A stretch of DNA of 64,000 bases, taken from contig CAAGAW010000020.1 of NCBI GenBank assembly GCA_900767465.1, positions 89,268 to 153,267 on the forward strand. The letters run 5' to 3'. The position numbers were made by a program, and so were the translations under genes. Source of the DNA: Clostridia bacterium. GTDB taxonomy: Bacteria; Bacillota; Clostridia; Christensenellales; Pumilibacteraceae. Under the pieces are notes generated by a model. It saw only the letters and a list, made by a program, of their open reading frames with translations. It was not told the DNA's origin and ran no database searches. Of the stretch, positions 9,478 to 17,652 are shown in pieces (position 1 is the first letter of the stretch; every line of letters starts with the position of its first letter).

Positions 9478-9609
9478 GGCTCACTCCTGTTTGATTTTTT
9501 CCGCATTAAAGCAACCAAAGCCGCGCAAAGCGTTTTCCGCCTCGCGCTGCCCGCGTTTATGATTTCGAGAGAAGAGCGTTTCGCCCTCCTCTCGCCTTTG
9601 AACGAAAAT

Positions 9610-9875
9610 CCGTGCATCCGCAGTCGACTCGACCGACCGGACCGTCCTCCCGACAGTTAACTCCGCCAAAGCAACCTCGTGGCACACGAATCGTTCCGCT
9701 TAGTGCTGCTGTGTTCCCACCCTGACACGGTTCACGGTGACTCGTTGCACGAGACCTTGGTATCAACGCCACTTGTACGGTGACTGCGCCCCACCGACCG
9801 AGCCTCGTGCGGCTTTCAGCCCTTCTGTAGCGGATTGAAGGTTCAGGGCACCGCTGGCTCCCCGCTTAGCACGGT
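9610..9875 (-). ncRNA. ffs: Signal recognition particle RNA, long Gram-positive type
   Basis: The reverse strand has the features of the Bacillus-type 6S/7S SRP RNA: it starts CCGTGCTAAGCGGGGAGCC, continues GCGGTGCCCTGAACC and CAATCCGCTACAG (Alu domain), and carries the SRP54-binding hairpin GTCAGGGTGGGAACACAGCA with GCACTAAGCGG. It ends GGATGCACGG, whose GCACGG pairs with the 5' CCGTGC. Length is about 266 nt. The Alu domain with a long helix marks the Firmicute form. The helix 8 loop here is GGGTGGGAACACAGCAG rather than the Bacillus GGTCCGGAAGGAAGCAG, so the asymmetric loop should be checked by folding. Confidence 0.93.
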
Positions 9876-9881
9876 AGAGAT

Positions 9882-9910
9882 ATTATACAATATCCGCCGA
9901 TTAAAATCAA
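9882..9910 (-). promoter_or_regulatory. Sigma-A promoter of the SRP RNA gene
   Basis: TTGATT (9910-9905) and TATAAT (9887-9882) are separated by 17 bases, and the -10 lies about 7 bases before the expected first base of the RNA. Confidence 0.8.
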
Positions 9911-9982
9911 GCGTTTTAGTGATCGTTGTACGAAAGTTTGATTTCTCATAATCTCGTAAGCGACAACAAGTGCACAAATTAA

Positions 9983-10013
9983 AAACTGCAAGACCTATTT
10001 TTCTCGCAGTTTG
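9983..10013 (-). terminator. Terminator after the PH-domain gene
   Basis: On the reverse strand AAACTGCgAG...CTtGCAGTTTTT forms a stem followed by T residues, a few bases after the stop codon at 10024. Confidence 0.7.
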
Positions 10014-10023
10014 CTTACATTTG

Positions 10024-10614
10024 TTAATTTTTAATCACCTCAATATCCGAGCCGTCATCGTGCTTATCCCCAACTAAAGCTGCTTGAAACAGTTTAACTG
10101 TTGCCATCTCTTTTTCTTCTTTATATTTATCCACACGCTCCATAACGGTGTTCACAAATTCGCGCGCATTCACAACATTTCCGAATAAAATATAAAAAGT
10201 CATTGCCCTTATCGTAATTGTTGCATATCCCAAAATATTTCCTACGAGCGTAGTCCGAATGTCAAGAGTATCAATTTTATCTATCGGTATATCAATGCTT
10301 GTCGTTCTAAATACTCCTACTCTCCCCAAAAGTCTCTTATTTGTAAGAACAAGACAATCATATTTCAAAAATAAAACGTTTCGCACTATAATACCTATAG
10401 AGGATATAAATAATGCTATCGCTATAAAATTAAGACCGCAAAAAATATAAATAACACTCGTTGATCCAAATCTGTATGTTGCAGAAACGCTTATCAAAAG
10501 AGCTATTGCCGTAACTATGAACGGTATCACACCAAACCATATTACCCTATTATCTTTCTTTACGTCGCACAATATTTTTTCGTCGGTTTTTATATTTGCC
10601 GAAATATAATCCAT
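10024..10614 (-). CDS. Membrane protein with bacterial PH (bPH2/DUF304-like) domain
   Basis: 196 residues: two hydrophobic helices (about 26-47 and 56-80) followed by a PH-like domain containing YDCLVLTNKRLLGRVGVF and IPIDKIDTLDIRTTLVGNIL, the signature strands of the bPH2 family. The tail (about 160-196) is charged. Function is unknown; family members are small membrane proteins of uncharacterised role. AAGGAG precedes the ATG. Codon and base use is clearly AT-richer than the flanking ileS and rnr genes, suggesting acquisition together with the divergent repressor. Its promoter is covered by two repressor-like palindromes (10649-10694). Confidence 0.7.
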   Translation of the reverse strand: MDYISANIKTDEKILCDVKKDNRVIWFGVIPFIVTAIALLISVSATYRFGSTSVIYIFCGLNFIAIALFISSIGIIVRNVLFLKYDCLVLTNKRLLGRVGVFRTTSIDIPIDKIDTLDIRTTLVGNILGYATITIRAMTFYILFGNVVNAREFVNTVMERVDKYKEEKEMATVKLFQAALVGDKHDDGSDIEVIKN

Positions 10615-10648
10615 ATTCTTTCTTTACTCCTTTCGATCTTGCATATAT

Positions 10649-10694
10649 TACAGCAATTTGCTGTATGTTTCATATTATACAGCAAAACGCTGTA
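10649..10694. promoter_or_regulatory. Two 17-bp operators for the XRE repressor
   Basis: Site 1 (10649-10665) is the perfect palindrome TACAGCAATTTGCTGTA. Site 2 (10678-10694) is TACAGCAAAACGCTGTA. They share TACAGC/GCTGTA half-sites and their centres are 29 bp apart, about three helical turns. Placement between the divergent PH and XRE genes points to the XRE protein as ligand (inference). Confidence 0.75.
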
Positions 10695-10703
10695 TATTGT
10701 CAA
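10674..10703 (-). promoter_or_regulatory. Sigma-A promoter of the PH-domain gene, spacer filled by an operator
   Basis: TTGACA (10703-10698) and TATAAT (10679-10674) are 18 bases apart. The spacer is occupied by the palindrome at 10678-10694, so a bound repressor would block polymerase directly. Confidence 0.8.
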
Positions 10704-10731
10704 GTAGAATAACGCATCGGAGTTATAAAAT

Positions 10732-10938
10732 ATGGAAATTTTTGCAAAACGGCTGAAAGAATTACGTAAAGAACACAAATTTACTCAACAGCAGTTAGCC
10801 AACATCCTAAACATAAAACAACAATCATATTTAAGATACGAATTAAATACATCCGAACCCTCTTACGATATGTTAGTAAAAATCGCAGATATGTTCGACG
10901 TTTCAACCGATTTTTTGTTGGGCAGAAAAGAGATCTAA
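10732..10938 (+). CDS. XRE-family transcriptional regulator (single HTH domain)
   Basis: The 68-residue protein is essentially one Cro/C1 helix-turn-helix: LKELRKEHKFTQQQLANILN, then YLRYELNTSEPSYDMLVKIA and the C-terminal DVSTDFLLG motif common in small Firmicute XRE repressors. GGAG lies 9 bases before the ATG. It is divergent from the PH-domain membrane gene, with two palindromic operators between them, so it most likely represses that gene and itself. It resembles the second small XRE protein at 38857-39066. The gene is AT-rich compared with its surroundings. Confidence 0.85.
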   Translation: MEIFAKRLKELRKEHKFTQQQLANILNIKQQSYLRYELNTSEPSYDMLVKIADMFDVSTDFLLGRKEI

Positions 10939-11487
10939 ACAATATATTAACACTAAGCAAACTGTTTTCATAAATAATTGTCCACTCAAAGGCGATCCGA
11001 CAGCGGGCAAAAATTTGACATATACCGTTCACTTGCAATCGTATTCGCTCCCGCGAGATCCTTACGACTGCGCGCTTCGCGCTCCGCTCAGGATGACGAA
11101 ACAAAGTACCGTTTCGCTTTGTTTTATAATGTTATTTTATAAGTTCGGGCATCGCCGACTTGCCCGCAGGGGCTCGCCGTCGAGCGAATTTTTTCGTCAG
11201 ACGAAAAAACGCCCCGCCGCTCAGCCGAGATAAGTTTCGATGCTCCGCAAGGCAAACGAGGCGAAAATCGCCCGACAGTACTACAGGTACGGCGGGCGGT
11301 TTAAGATCGATGTTTAATATGTGTACGTTTTTGGCGAGGCGATTTTTGATAAAAATTTTAAACGATTGCCTCACAGCCGAGATAAGTTTCGATGCTCCGC
11401 AAGGCAAACGAGGCGAAAATCGCCCGACAGTACTACGGGTACGGCGGGCGATTTGAGACCGATGTTTAACACGGCGGAGCGCGAAAA
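10939..11487. repeat. Intergenic repeats: family E hairpin and a 96-bp direct repeat
   Basis: A family E hairpin (about 11050-11100, GATCCTTACGACTGCGCGCT ... CAGGATGACG) is followed by two 96-bp direct copies at 11222-11317 and 11374-11469 (start-to-start 152). Each copy ends in a hairpin; in the second, AATCGCCCG pairs with CGGGCGATT and on the reverse strand is followed by TTTC, so it can serve as the rnr terminator. No gene is seen. Confidence 0.8.
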
Positions 11488-13485
11488 TTACTCGGCTAAC
11501 ACAAAGTTGATTTTGCCCTCGCCGTATACCCCTCCGACCTTTATCCTTATGCGGTCGCCGAAACGGAAAGTATGAAGAGGTGAACGAAGAACGAGGCGTT
11601 TTTCGTCGTAGACGTATCCGGAACCGGGCAAATCTTCGACATGGATCATTCCCTCGACGTAGTTATCGAGTTCGGCGAAGATACCGCGTTCGGTCACGCC
11701 GCTGACGGTAGCGTCGTATTCGTTGCCGATTTTGTCTTCCATAAACTTGGCTTTGAGAAGGTCGTCCACGCGGCGCTCGGCTTCTTCGGCGCGTTTTTCG
11801 CGCTCACTGCTGTGAACGGACGCGGCTTTTACAAACTCGCCGAAACGTTCGGGCTTTTTCCCGCAGCCCAGAACGTATTTTATTATACGATGAATCGCAA
11901 GGTCGGGATAGCGGCGGATCGGCGACGTAAAATGGCAATAGAACTCGGCGGCAAGTCCGAAATGCCCGAGGTTTTGCGGGCGATATTCGGCTTTTGCCAT
12001 CGACCGGAGAGAAACGCGGTTTACTATGTTTTTGACGTCGTCGGGCGTGCTTTCGAGAAGTTTTTTGTAGTCGTCGGGGGTCGGTTTTTCCTTTAACGCG
12101 AGTCCCAGCGAATCGAGAAATCCTATAAGGTTATCCACCTTGTCGGCGGGCGGGTCTTCGTGAACGCGGAATACGAACGGCGCGTGCAGTTTCTCGAAAT
12201 GCTCGGCTACCGTTTCGTTGGTTACGAGCATAAATTCTTCGATCATTTTATGCGTGAAAAGGCGTTCGCGGCGTACCACGTCGACGACCTTTTCGCCGTC
12301 CATCACGATTTCGCATTCCCCCACGTCGAATTCGACCGCGCCGCGCGCGGCACGCTTTGCCATAAGAAGTTCGGCAAGCGGTTTAGCCGCCGACAGCATC
12401 GGCATAAGAAACCCGTATTTAATAAGGTCGCCCTGCCCGTCCAGAAGATCCTGCACGCCCTCGTAAGTGGTACGCGCCGCCGAACGGATAACACCTTTGC
12501 AGATTTCGTGAGAAACGAGATTTGCCGCCGGGTCGAAACGCATAATCACGCTGAGCGTGAGTCTGTCCACGCCCTCGTTGAGCGAACAAACGCCGTTGGA
12601 AAGTTTTTCTGGCAGCATCGGAATAACGCGGTCGGCAAAATACACGCTCGTGCCGCGCTCGAACGCCTCGCGGTCGAGTACAGACCCCTCGGTAACGTAC
12701 TCGCTTACGTCCGCGATGTGAACGCCGAGAAGATAGCCCCCGTCGTCCGTGCGTTTGACGGAAATCGCGTCGTCGAAGTCCTTGCTGTGCGCGCCGTCGA
12801 TGGTTATAATCGTATCGCCTCTGAAATCGCGTCGACCTTTTATCTGTTCCGCCGTCGGATTGTCGGGAAGCGCGTCCGCCGCCCGCATTACTTCTTCGGG
12901 GAACGTTTCGGGGATTCCGTACATTCGGATAACGCCCATAACGTCCGCGCCCGTCTCGCCGGCCTTGCCGAGAACCTCGGTAATAAGGCATTTGAGTCCG
13001 TAGCGGGTATCGACGAGTTTCGCCACGACCTTGTCGCCCTTGTTAGCGTTCGCTCCGCCGTTTGCGACGACGCACGGAAGCGTTCCGAACCCGCGCTCGG
13101 AGCAAACGACCGCCGCGCCGTCGTACACGCCCACGACCTGCGTATATTTGCGTTCGAGGACTTTAACGACTTCGCCCTCTCCGCCGCCGCGATGACCCGT
13201 GGTTTTACGTACGAGAACGCGATCGCCGTGGATCGCTCCGCCGAGCGCGCTTGCGGGAATAAACACGTCCGCCTCGCCCGTTTCGGGGATAAAGAACGCA
13301 AAGCCTTTGCCCGTTCCCTGAATAGTCCCGGCGACGGTCGCACCGTCCTTTAAAACTTTATTTTTAAGGTTTTTGTCGGTTTTCGCGTCGGGTTTTGCGC
13401 CGAAAAACGGCACGCCAGCCTTTTTTGCGGTCGGTTTGCCGTTGGTTCCTTTTTTGTTTTTCGTCTGATTTTTGATTGATTTCAT
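11488..13485 (-). CDS. rnr: Ribonuclease R (RNB-family 3'-5' exoribonuclease)
   Basis: The 665-residue protein has a basic N-terminal tail (1-45, Lys-rich), cold-shock-like domains (about 50-200), the RNB catalytic domain with the Asp-rich metal site ITIDGAHSKDFDDAISV (about 228-244), and a C-terminal S1 domain (about 575-660, VSGVTERGIFAELDNYVEGM). It degrades structured RNA, including rRNA fragments and mRNA. secG lies 63 bases upstream, the usual Firmicute secG-rnr order; the smpB and ssrA that often follow are absent and repeats come instead. Length is slightly below B. subtilis RNase R. Confidence 0.93.
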   Translation of the reverse strand: MKSIKNQTKNKKGTNGKPTAKKAGVPFFGAKPDAKTDKNLKNKVLKDGATVAGTIQGTGKGFAFFIPETGEADVFIPASALGGAIHGDRVLVRKTTGHRGGGEGEVVKVLERKYTQVVGVYDGAAVVCSERGFGTLPCVVANGGANANKGDKVVAKLVDTRYGLKCLITEVLGKAGETGADVMGVIRMYGIPETFPEEVMRAADALPDNPTAEQIKGRRDFRGDTIITIDGAHSKDFDDAISVKRTDDGGYLLGVHIADVSEYVTEGSVLDREAFERGTSVYFADRVIPMLPEKLSNGVCSLNEGVDRLTLSVIMRFDPAANLVSHEICKGVIRSAARTTYEGVQDLLDGQGDLIKYGFLMPMLSAAKPLAELLMAKRAARGAVEFDVGECEIVMDGEKVVDVVRRERLFTHKMIEEFMLVTNETVAEHFEKLHAPFVFRVHEDPPADKVDNLIGFLDSLGLALKEKPTPDDYKKLLESTPDDVKNIVNRVSLRSMAKAEYRPQNLGHFGLAAEFYCHFTSPIRRYPDLAIHRIIKYVLGCGKKPERFGEFVKAASVHSSEREKRAEEAERRVDDLLKAKFMEDKIGNEYDATVSGVTERGIFAELDNYVEGMIHVEDLPGSGYVYDEKRLVLRSPLHTFRFGDRIRIKVGGVYGEGKINFVLAE

Positions 13486-13548
13486 ACTATCGCCTCACAA
13501 AACAAAAGCGGACGATCTTCGCCCGCTCCTCAGATTAACCGAATTTAA

Positions 13549-13863
13549 TTACATACCGCTGTAAATCGCTACAGTTACGAAGAACGCTACCGCGATAACC
13601 GCAATCGCGATCGCGATAATAACGGTAAGCCGCTTGAGCGTGCTGGTAAGCGTTTGAGATTTGTTCTTGGCGTAGAACGTTTCGGAACTCGAACCGGAAA
13701 CCGCGTCGATTCCGCTTCCGTCGTTGCCTTCCTGGAAAAGAACGCATATAGTGAGCAGGATTCCGAGCAAAGCAAGAAGTACGACGAGAACTATTCTTAT
13801 AATCGGGAACGAGTCGGACACCCACGCCGCGACCGCCAGAAGATTAACTGCGTTAAGATTCAT
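13549..13863 (-). CDS. secG: Preprotein translocase subunit SecG
   Basis: A 104-residue membrane protein with two helices (about 20-42 and 78-100) joined by the conserved loop VLFQEGNDGSGIDAVSGSSS and ETFYAKNKSQTLTS. SecG associates with SecYE to aid protein export. It is the first gene of a secG-rnr transcript with its own promoter at 13919-13947. The ATG follows CGAGGTGAAAAA. Confidence 0.9.
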   Translation of the reverse strand: MNLNAVNLLAVAAWVSDSFPIIRIVLVVLLALLGILLTICVLFQEGNDGSGIDAVSGSSSETFYAKNKSQTLTSTLKRLTVIIAIAIAVIAVAFFVTVAIYSGM

Positions 13864-13918
13864 TTTTTCACCTCGTTTCGGGTTTTTCGTCGAAGTCCGT
13901 TACTCCGACAGCCTACCC

Positions 13919-13947
13919 ATTATATCACACTTTTGCGCCGACGGCAA
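13919..13947 (-). promoter_or_regulatory. Promoter of secG-rnr
   Basis: TTGCCG (13947-13942), a 17-base spacer and TATAAT (13924-13919) on the reverse strand, about 55 bases before the secG start. Confidence 0.65.
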
Positions 13948-13975
13948 GCGTTTTCGGGCGATATCCGATATTTTT

Positions 13976-14500
13976 TTAATATTTAGCCATAAGTTCGCCG
14001 AGCGCGCGGGCGGCACATCTGACGATCGCTTCGTCGCACGCGGTAAGACCGATTTTGGAAATTGCAACGCCGCCGTAACAGTCGCCGAGCGAAATCGCGG
14101 GGTAAAACGCGGCTTTTGCACCTTTTTCCGCGCCCGCAATGATACATACGGATTCGTCGCCGACTAACGATTCGCGGCTCTTCATAAGCGAGCGACACCT
14201 CTCGCCGAGATTCGATCCGATAAGTTCTTTTCCTCGTTCGCCGTAGCAAAGCAGCCACTTTTCGCCGTCGCAAAGTCCTACCGTTCCGCCCGTTTCGGCA
14301 TACGCGGCAGACAACAGTTTTTTGCCGAACTTAACGAGTTCGTCGCCCGTATTCACTTTTCTGATAAGTACTTCGCCGTTGTCGCGGGCGCAAATTTCCA
14401 TAGGATCGCCCACGTCGAATCCGAGAGCCTTTCGGTATTCGCGCGGTATGACGATTCTGCCGAGATCGTCTATTCGTCTTATAATTCCGTTTGTTTCCAT
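13976..14500 (-). CDS. spoVT: SpoVT-like AbrB-family regulator
   Basis: 174 residues with the architecture and length of SpoVT: an N-terminal AbrB swapped-hairpin DNA-binding domain (METNGIIRRIDDLGRIVIPR) followed by a GAF-like domain of about 120 residues (VGLCDGEKWLLCYG and later VAISKIGLTACDEA). In B. subtilis SpoVT modulates sigma-G-dependent forespore genes. Its presence suggests the organism sporulates or descends from a sporeformer, which is inference. The start at 14500 follows GAAGGAGA; the longer upstream frame is leader sequence. The recurrent CGTATACGTATG motif lies at 14601-14613 upstream. Confidence 0.8.
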   Translation of the reverse strand: METNGIIRRIDDLGRIVIPREYRKALGFDVGDPMEICARDNGEVLIRKVNTGDELVKFGKKLLSAAYAETGGTVGLCDGEKWLLCYGERGKELIGSNLGERCRSLMKSRESLVGDESVCIIAGAEKGAKAAFYPAISLGDCYGGVAISKIGLTACDEAIVRCAARALGELMAKY

Positions 14501-15009
14501 CGTTTCTCCTTCGCCGTGAGTATGCGTAAACGTACCGTTTTTTATTTGTCTTTCCGCGAGGTTTTTGTCGTACAGAATATAGATTCGGTACAAAAAACAC
14601 GCATACGTATACGAGTTTTTTCGACGCAAGGCATAAAGTTGATAAATCGCAAACTATAATTATCTCTCCCTCCGTTTCTCGTCTCGCCAACACCCTGACC
14701 CGAAACGCCTCCCTCGGCAGAGGGCGGAAAAAATAAGGATAACCTTGATAAATCTTAAACGAGCAAAAAACTCCTTTTGCAGGGGATTTCTCCACTGCGT
14801 TCGGTTTCCGCCCTCACTCCGGTCGAAATGACACAGTAATCTGATCGCGGCGAAGCCGTCGGTAGGGCGGGACGCCCTCGCCCCGCCGACAGGGAACCCC
14901 TGCCGCAGCAGCTTGCCGTTTTCTTAAAAAAGGTTGTTTGCTTTATTCAAAGTAAGCCGTAGCGGCACCCGCGCTTGACTAACATAAAGCAAAGTGTTAT
15001 ACTTACGGT
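14501..15009. repeat. Leader and repeat stretch between spoVT and the DUF1934-like gene
   Basis: Besides the spoVT leader, 14757-14905 carries degenerate repeats: a family A-like hairpin (ATTTCTCCACTGCGTT ... GGTCGAAATGACA) and a family B hairpin with GTAGGGCGGGACGCCCTCGC. No gene is seen. Confidence 0.7.
14975..15003 (+). promoter_or_regulatory. Promoter placing the transcript start on the DUF1934-like ATG
   Basis: TTGACT (14975-14980), a 17-base spacer and TATACT (14998-15003). Only six bases separate the -10 from the ATG at 15010, so the predicted +1 is the A of the start codon. There is no Shine-Dalgarno sequence. Confidence 0.7.
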
Positions 15010-15384
15010 ATGAGTAAATCGGCTGAAATTTATCTTAACGACCTGCCGGCGGTAAGAGGCAAAGCGGTACTTACCCCGGGCGGCGCGACCATTATGTTTT
15101 CCACCGAAGCGGGTCGGTATTACGTCACGCTTGCGGCGAACGAAATCAAAATCACGCTCGGCGGCGAAGTCGGGTATTCTCTTACCCTCGCGCGCGGACT
15201 GACGACCGGACTCAGCCTCAAAACAAACGGACTGCGTTCCTACCCGCTTGACGTCGAAACCCATGAACTACTTGTAGAAAAACCGGGCGACCGGATAACC
15301 GCGCGGGCGGCATACTCGGTCGAGAACGGCGACGAGGAAGTCGAAGAACACGAATTTCGTTTAACGTGCGTTTTTACGGAGTAG
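15010..15384 (+). CDS. DUF1934/YwiB-like small beta-barrel protein
   Basis: 124 residues without signal peptide or membrane helix. Alternating hydrophobic strands (YYVTLAANEIKITLGGEV, then PLDVETHELLVEKPGDRITA) and a final RLTCVFTE fit the lipocalin-like DUF1934 family, which has no assigned function; the match is by pattern and moderate. The gene is unusual in two ways. Its promoter places the transcript start on the ATG itself, and its last 11 bases overlap the end of the convergent murC gene (15374-15384). The next in-frame ATG is about 28 codons downstream and would remove conserved strands. Confidence 0.55.
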   Translation: MSKSAEIYLNDLPAVRGKAVLTPGGATIMFSTEAGRYYVTLAANEIKITLGGEVGYSLTLARGLTTGLSLKTNGLRSYPLDVETHELLVEKPGDRITARAAYSVENGDEEVEEHEFRLTCVFTE

Positions 15385-16645
15385 TCTGCTCCGATCTATC
15401 CTTTTTCGCGAAATCGGCCGCTGCGGAATAAATCGTTCCCGCGCCCGCGAACACGACGATATCGCCCTCTCCGACCTCGCCGAACAGATAATTTTCGGCT
15501 TCGGCATACGACCCGAAGTAGCGCGCGGGCATAATTTTCGAAACGGCGTTATAAAGATCGACGGAAGTAACTTCGCCGGTCTTTTCTCTTGCCGCGAATA
15601 CCGGCAAAAACACGACTTCGTCCGCGCCACGGAAACAGGTCGCAAATTTGTCGAACAGGTCGCGGGTGCGCGAATAGGTATGCGGCTCGAACACGACGAT
15701 AAGTCTTGCGCGGGGTCTGAGAGAGGCGATGAGCGCACGGATCTCGGTCGGGTGATGCGCGTAATCGGCGATAACCCGTGCGCCGCGCACGTATCCGAGC
15801 GTTTCCATACGCCGCGCAACGCCTTTGAATCCGACGAACGCCCGGGCGATCTCGCTCATACTTACGCCTTCGCCGAGCGCGACCGAAGCGGCGGCAAGCG
15901 CGTTATACACGTTGTGTCTGCCGACAAGCGACAGTTCGAGTCTGCCCATATTCACGCCGAGACAGAACAGCGAAAACGAATAGCGGTTTTCTCCGTCCGC
16001 ACAAAGTCCGACCGCGCGGACGTCGCAATTCTCGCCCAGTCCGAACGTGATTTTGTCGGGGTGATCGATCCCGAGCCGCGGATCGTCGCCGTTTACGCAG
16101 AGTTTGCGGCACCTGCGACCGAAAGCAAGGAAGGCTTCGACCGCCTCGGCTTCGGTGTTGTAGCAGTCGGTATGGTCGAGATCGGCGTTGAGAATTACTC
16201 CGACGTCGGGCGCGAACATAAGAAACGAACGCCGGAACTCGCACGCTTCGGTAATAAAATACTCGTTGCCGTCGCCGCCCGCGTACTCGCCTCCGATATG
16301 AACGGTCGGGTTAAGGCATGCCGTCGCCGCCGCGGTAAGAGCCGTAGCCGTGGTTTTGCCGTGCGAACCCGCTATCGCTATCACGCGCCCGAACGAAGCC
16401 GCTATCGCCGCGAGGTATTCGGAACGTTCGATTGTCGGAACGCCGTTCTCGCGCGCCGCCGAAAGTTCGGGATTATCCGCGCTTATCGCTCCGGTAAAAA
16501 CGACGAGGTTTGCGCCTTTGACGTTATTCGGATCGTGTCCGCCCGTCGTAAGGTCGGAACCGCTCGTTTCGTGTCCGAGTCGCGCAGTTATCGTTCTGAG
16601 CGTGCGCATGCTCACTCCTTTGTCGCCTATAAAGTGTACTCTCAT
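15374..16645 (-). CDS. murC: UDP-N-acetylmuramate--L-alanine ligase
   Basis: 423 residues, near the usual MurC length. The N-terminal domain begins MRVHFIGDKGVSM, the ATP-binding P-loop is IAGSHGKTTATAL, the central domain has HTDCYNTEAEAV and GRHNVYNALAA, and the C-terminal domain has VIADYAHHPTEIRAL and FEPHTYSRT, all diagnostic of MurC. It adds L-alanine to UDP-MurNAc in peptidoglycan synthesis in the cytoplasm. AAAGGA precedes the ATG. It is a single gene here, not in a dcw cluster, and its end overlaps the convergent DUF1934-like gene. Confidence 0.92.
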   Translation of the reverse strand: MRVHFIGDKGVSMRTLRTITARLGHETSGSDLTTGGHDPNNVKGANLVVFTGAISADNPELSAARENGVPTIERSEYLAAIAASFGRVIAIAGSHGKTTATALTAAATACLNPTVHIGGEYAGGDGNEYFITEACEFRRSFLMFAPDVGVILNADLDHTDCYNTEAEAVEAFLAFGRRCRKLCVNGDDPRLGIDHPDKITFGLGENCDVRAVGLCADGENRYSFSLFCLGVNMGRLELSLVGRHNVYNALAAASVALGEGVSMSEIARAFVGFKGVARRMETLGYVRGARVIADYAHHPTEIRALIASLRPRARLIVVFEPHTYSRTRDLFDKFATCFRGADEVVFLPVFAAREKTGEVTSVDLYNAVSKIMPARYFGSYAEAENYLFGEVGEGDIVVFAGAGTIYSAAADFAKKDRSEQTTP

Positions 16646-17652
16646 ATTCCTTTATACGCGTTTTTCCGCACGTCCGTGACGGTCAGCGCAGAGCCTGCGC
16701 GGGCATTTGGCTGGCGCGTATATGTTTCGTTCCGGTTCTATCGCGGGGGATTTCTCGACTGACGCTCGAAATGACGTCGGCGTCTGGTTTGAGGGCGGAC
16801 GAAGCCGTCGGTAGGGCGGGACGCCCTCGTCCCGCCGCATAACGTGTTCGTTTGTTTTCGTTTCTACCGCGGGGGATTTCTCGGCGCAGAGCCTGCGCGG
16901 GCATTTGGCTGGCGCGTATATGTTTCGTTCCGGTTCCATCGCGGGAGATTTCTCGACTGACGCTCGAAATGACAGGGTGTCCGGTTTGAGGGCGGACGAA
17001 GCCTTCGGTAGGGCGGGACGCCCTCGTCCCGCCGCATAACGTGTACGCTTGGTTTCGTTTCTACCGCGGGGGATTTCTCGGCGCAGAGCCGCCGCGGGCG
17101 AATCTTTGTGGTTTTCGGGTGCGATTGTTTTCGTTTCTATTGCGGGGGATTTCTCGGCGCAGAGCCTGCGCGGGCAAGGCACGGTGACCGTGCGGGCAAG
17201 TATTTGGGGTATTCGTGTTCGTTTGTTTCCGTTTCTATCGCGGGGGATTTCTCGACTGACGCTCGAAATGACAGGGCGTTCGGTTTGAGGGCGGACGAAG
17301 CCGTCGGTAGGGCGGAACGCCCTCGTCCCGCCGCATAACGTGTACGCTTGGTTTTATAATGTCATTTCGACCGGAGTGAGGACGACGGTCCGAACGCAGC
17401 GGAGAAATCCCCCACGGGAAAGATATTTTATCCGTGTACGCAAGAAAGTCTTCGCTCCCGCCTTGGTCTTCGACTGCGCGCTTCGCGCTCCGCTCAGGAT
17501 AACGTGTCATTATACGTGTTCGCTTGGTTTGTGGTGTGTGTACGCTTTGTCCGTCTTCCACTCCTATTACTCCGCTACTACGAAAAAAACGACGGAAAAC
17601 GTATCCGTCGCTTTTTCGTAATTTAATAACATTATAACCGACTTTGTCGTCG
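16646..17652. repeat. Mosaic intergenic repeat field 2
   Basis: About 900 bases of repeated units: family A hairpins (ACTGACGCTCGAAATGAC at about 16757, 16957 and 17257), family B hairpins with GGTAGGGCGGGACGCCCTCG (about 16810, 17005, 17305), TTTCTCGGCGCAGAGCCTGC blocks, an inverted family A element (GTCATTTCGACCGGAGTGAG, 17358) and a family E element near 17465. The order A-B-block repeats with a period of about 200-300 bp. No gene is supported. Confidence 0.85.
17581..17617 (-). terminator. Terminator of the GH10 gene
   Basis: On the reverse strand AAGCGACGGATACG / CGTTTTCCGTCGTT forms a stem followed by TTTTT, 36 bases after the GH10 stop codon. The plus-strand arm also ends in T residues. 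Confidence 0.75.
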
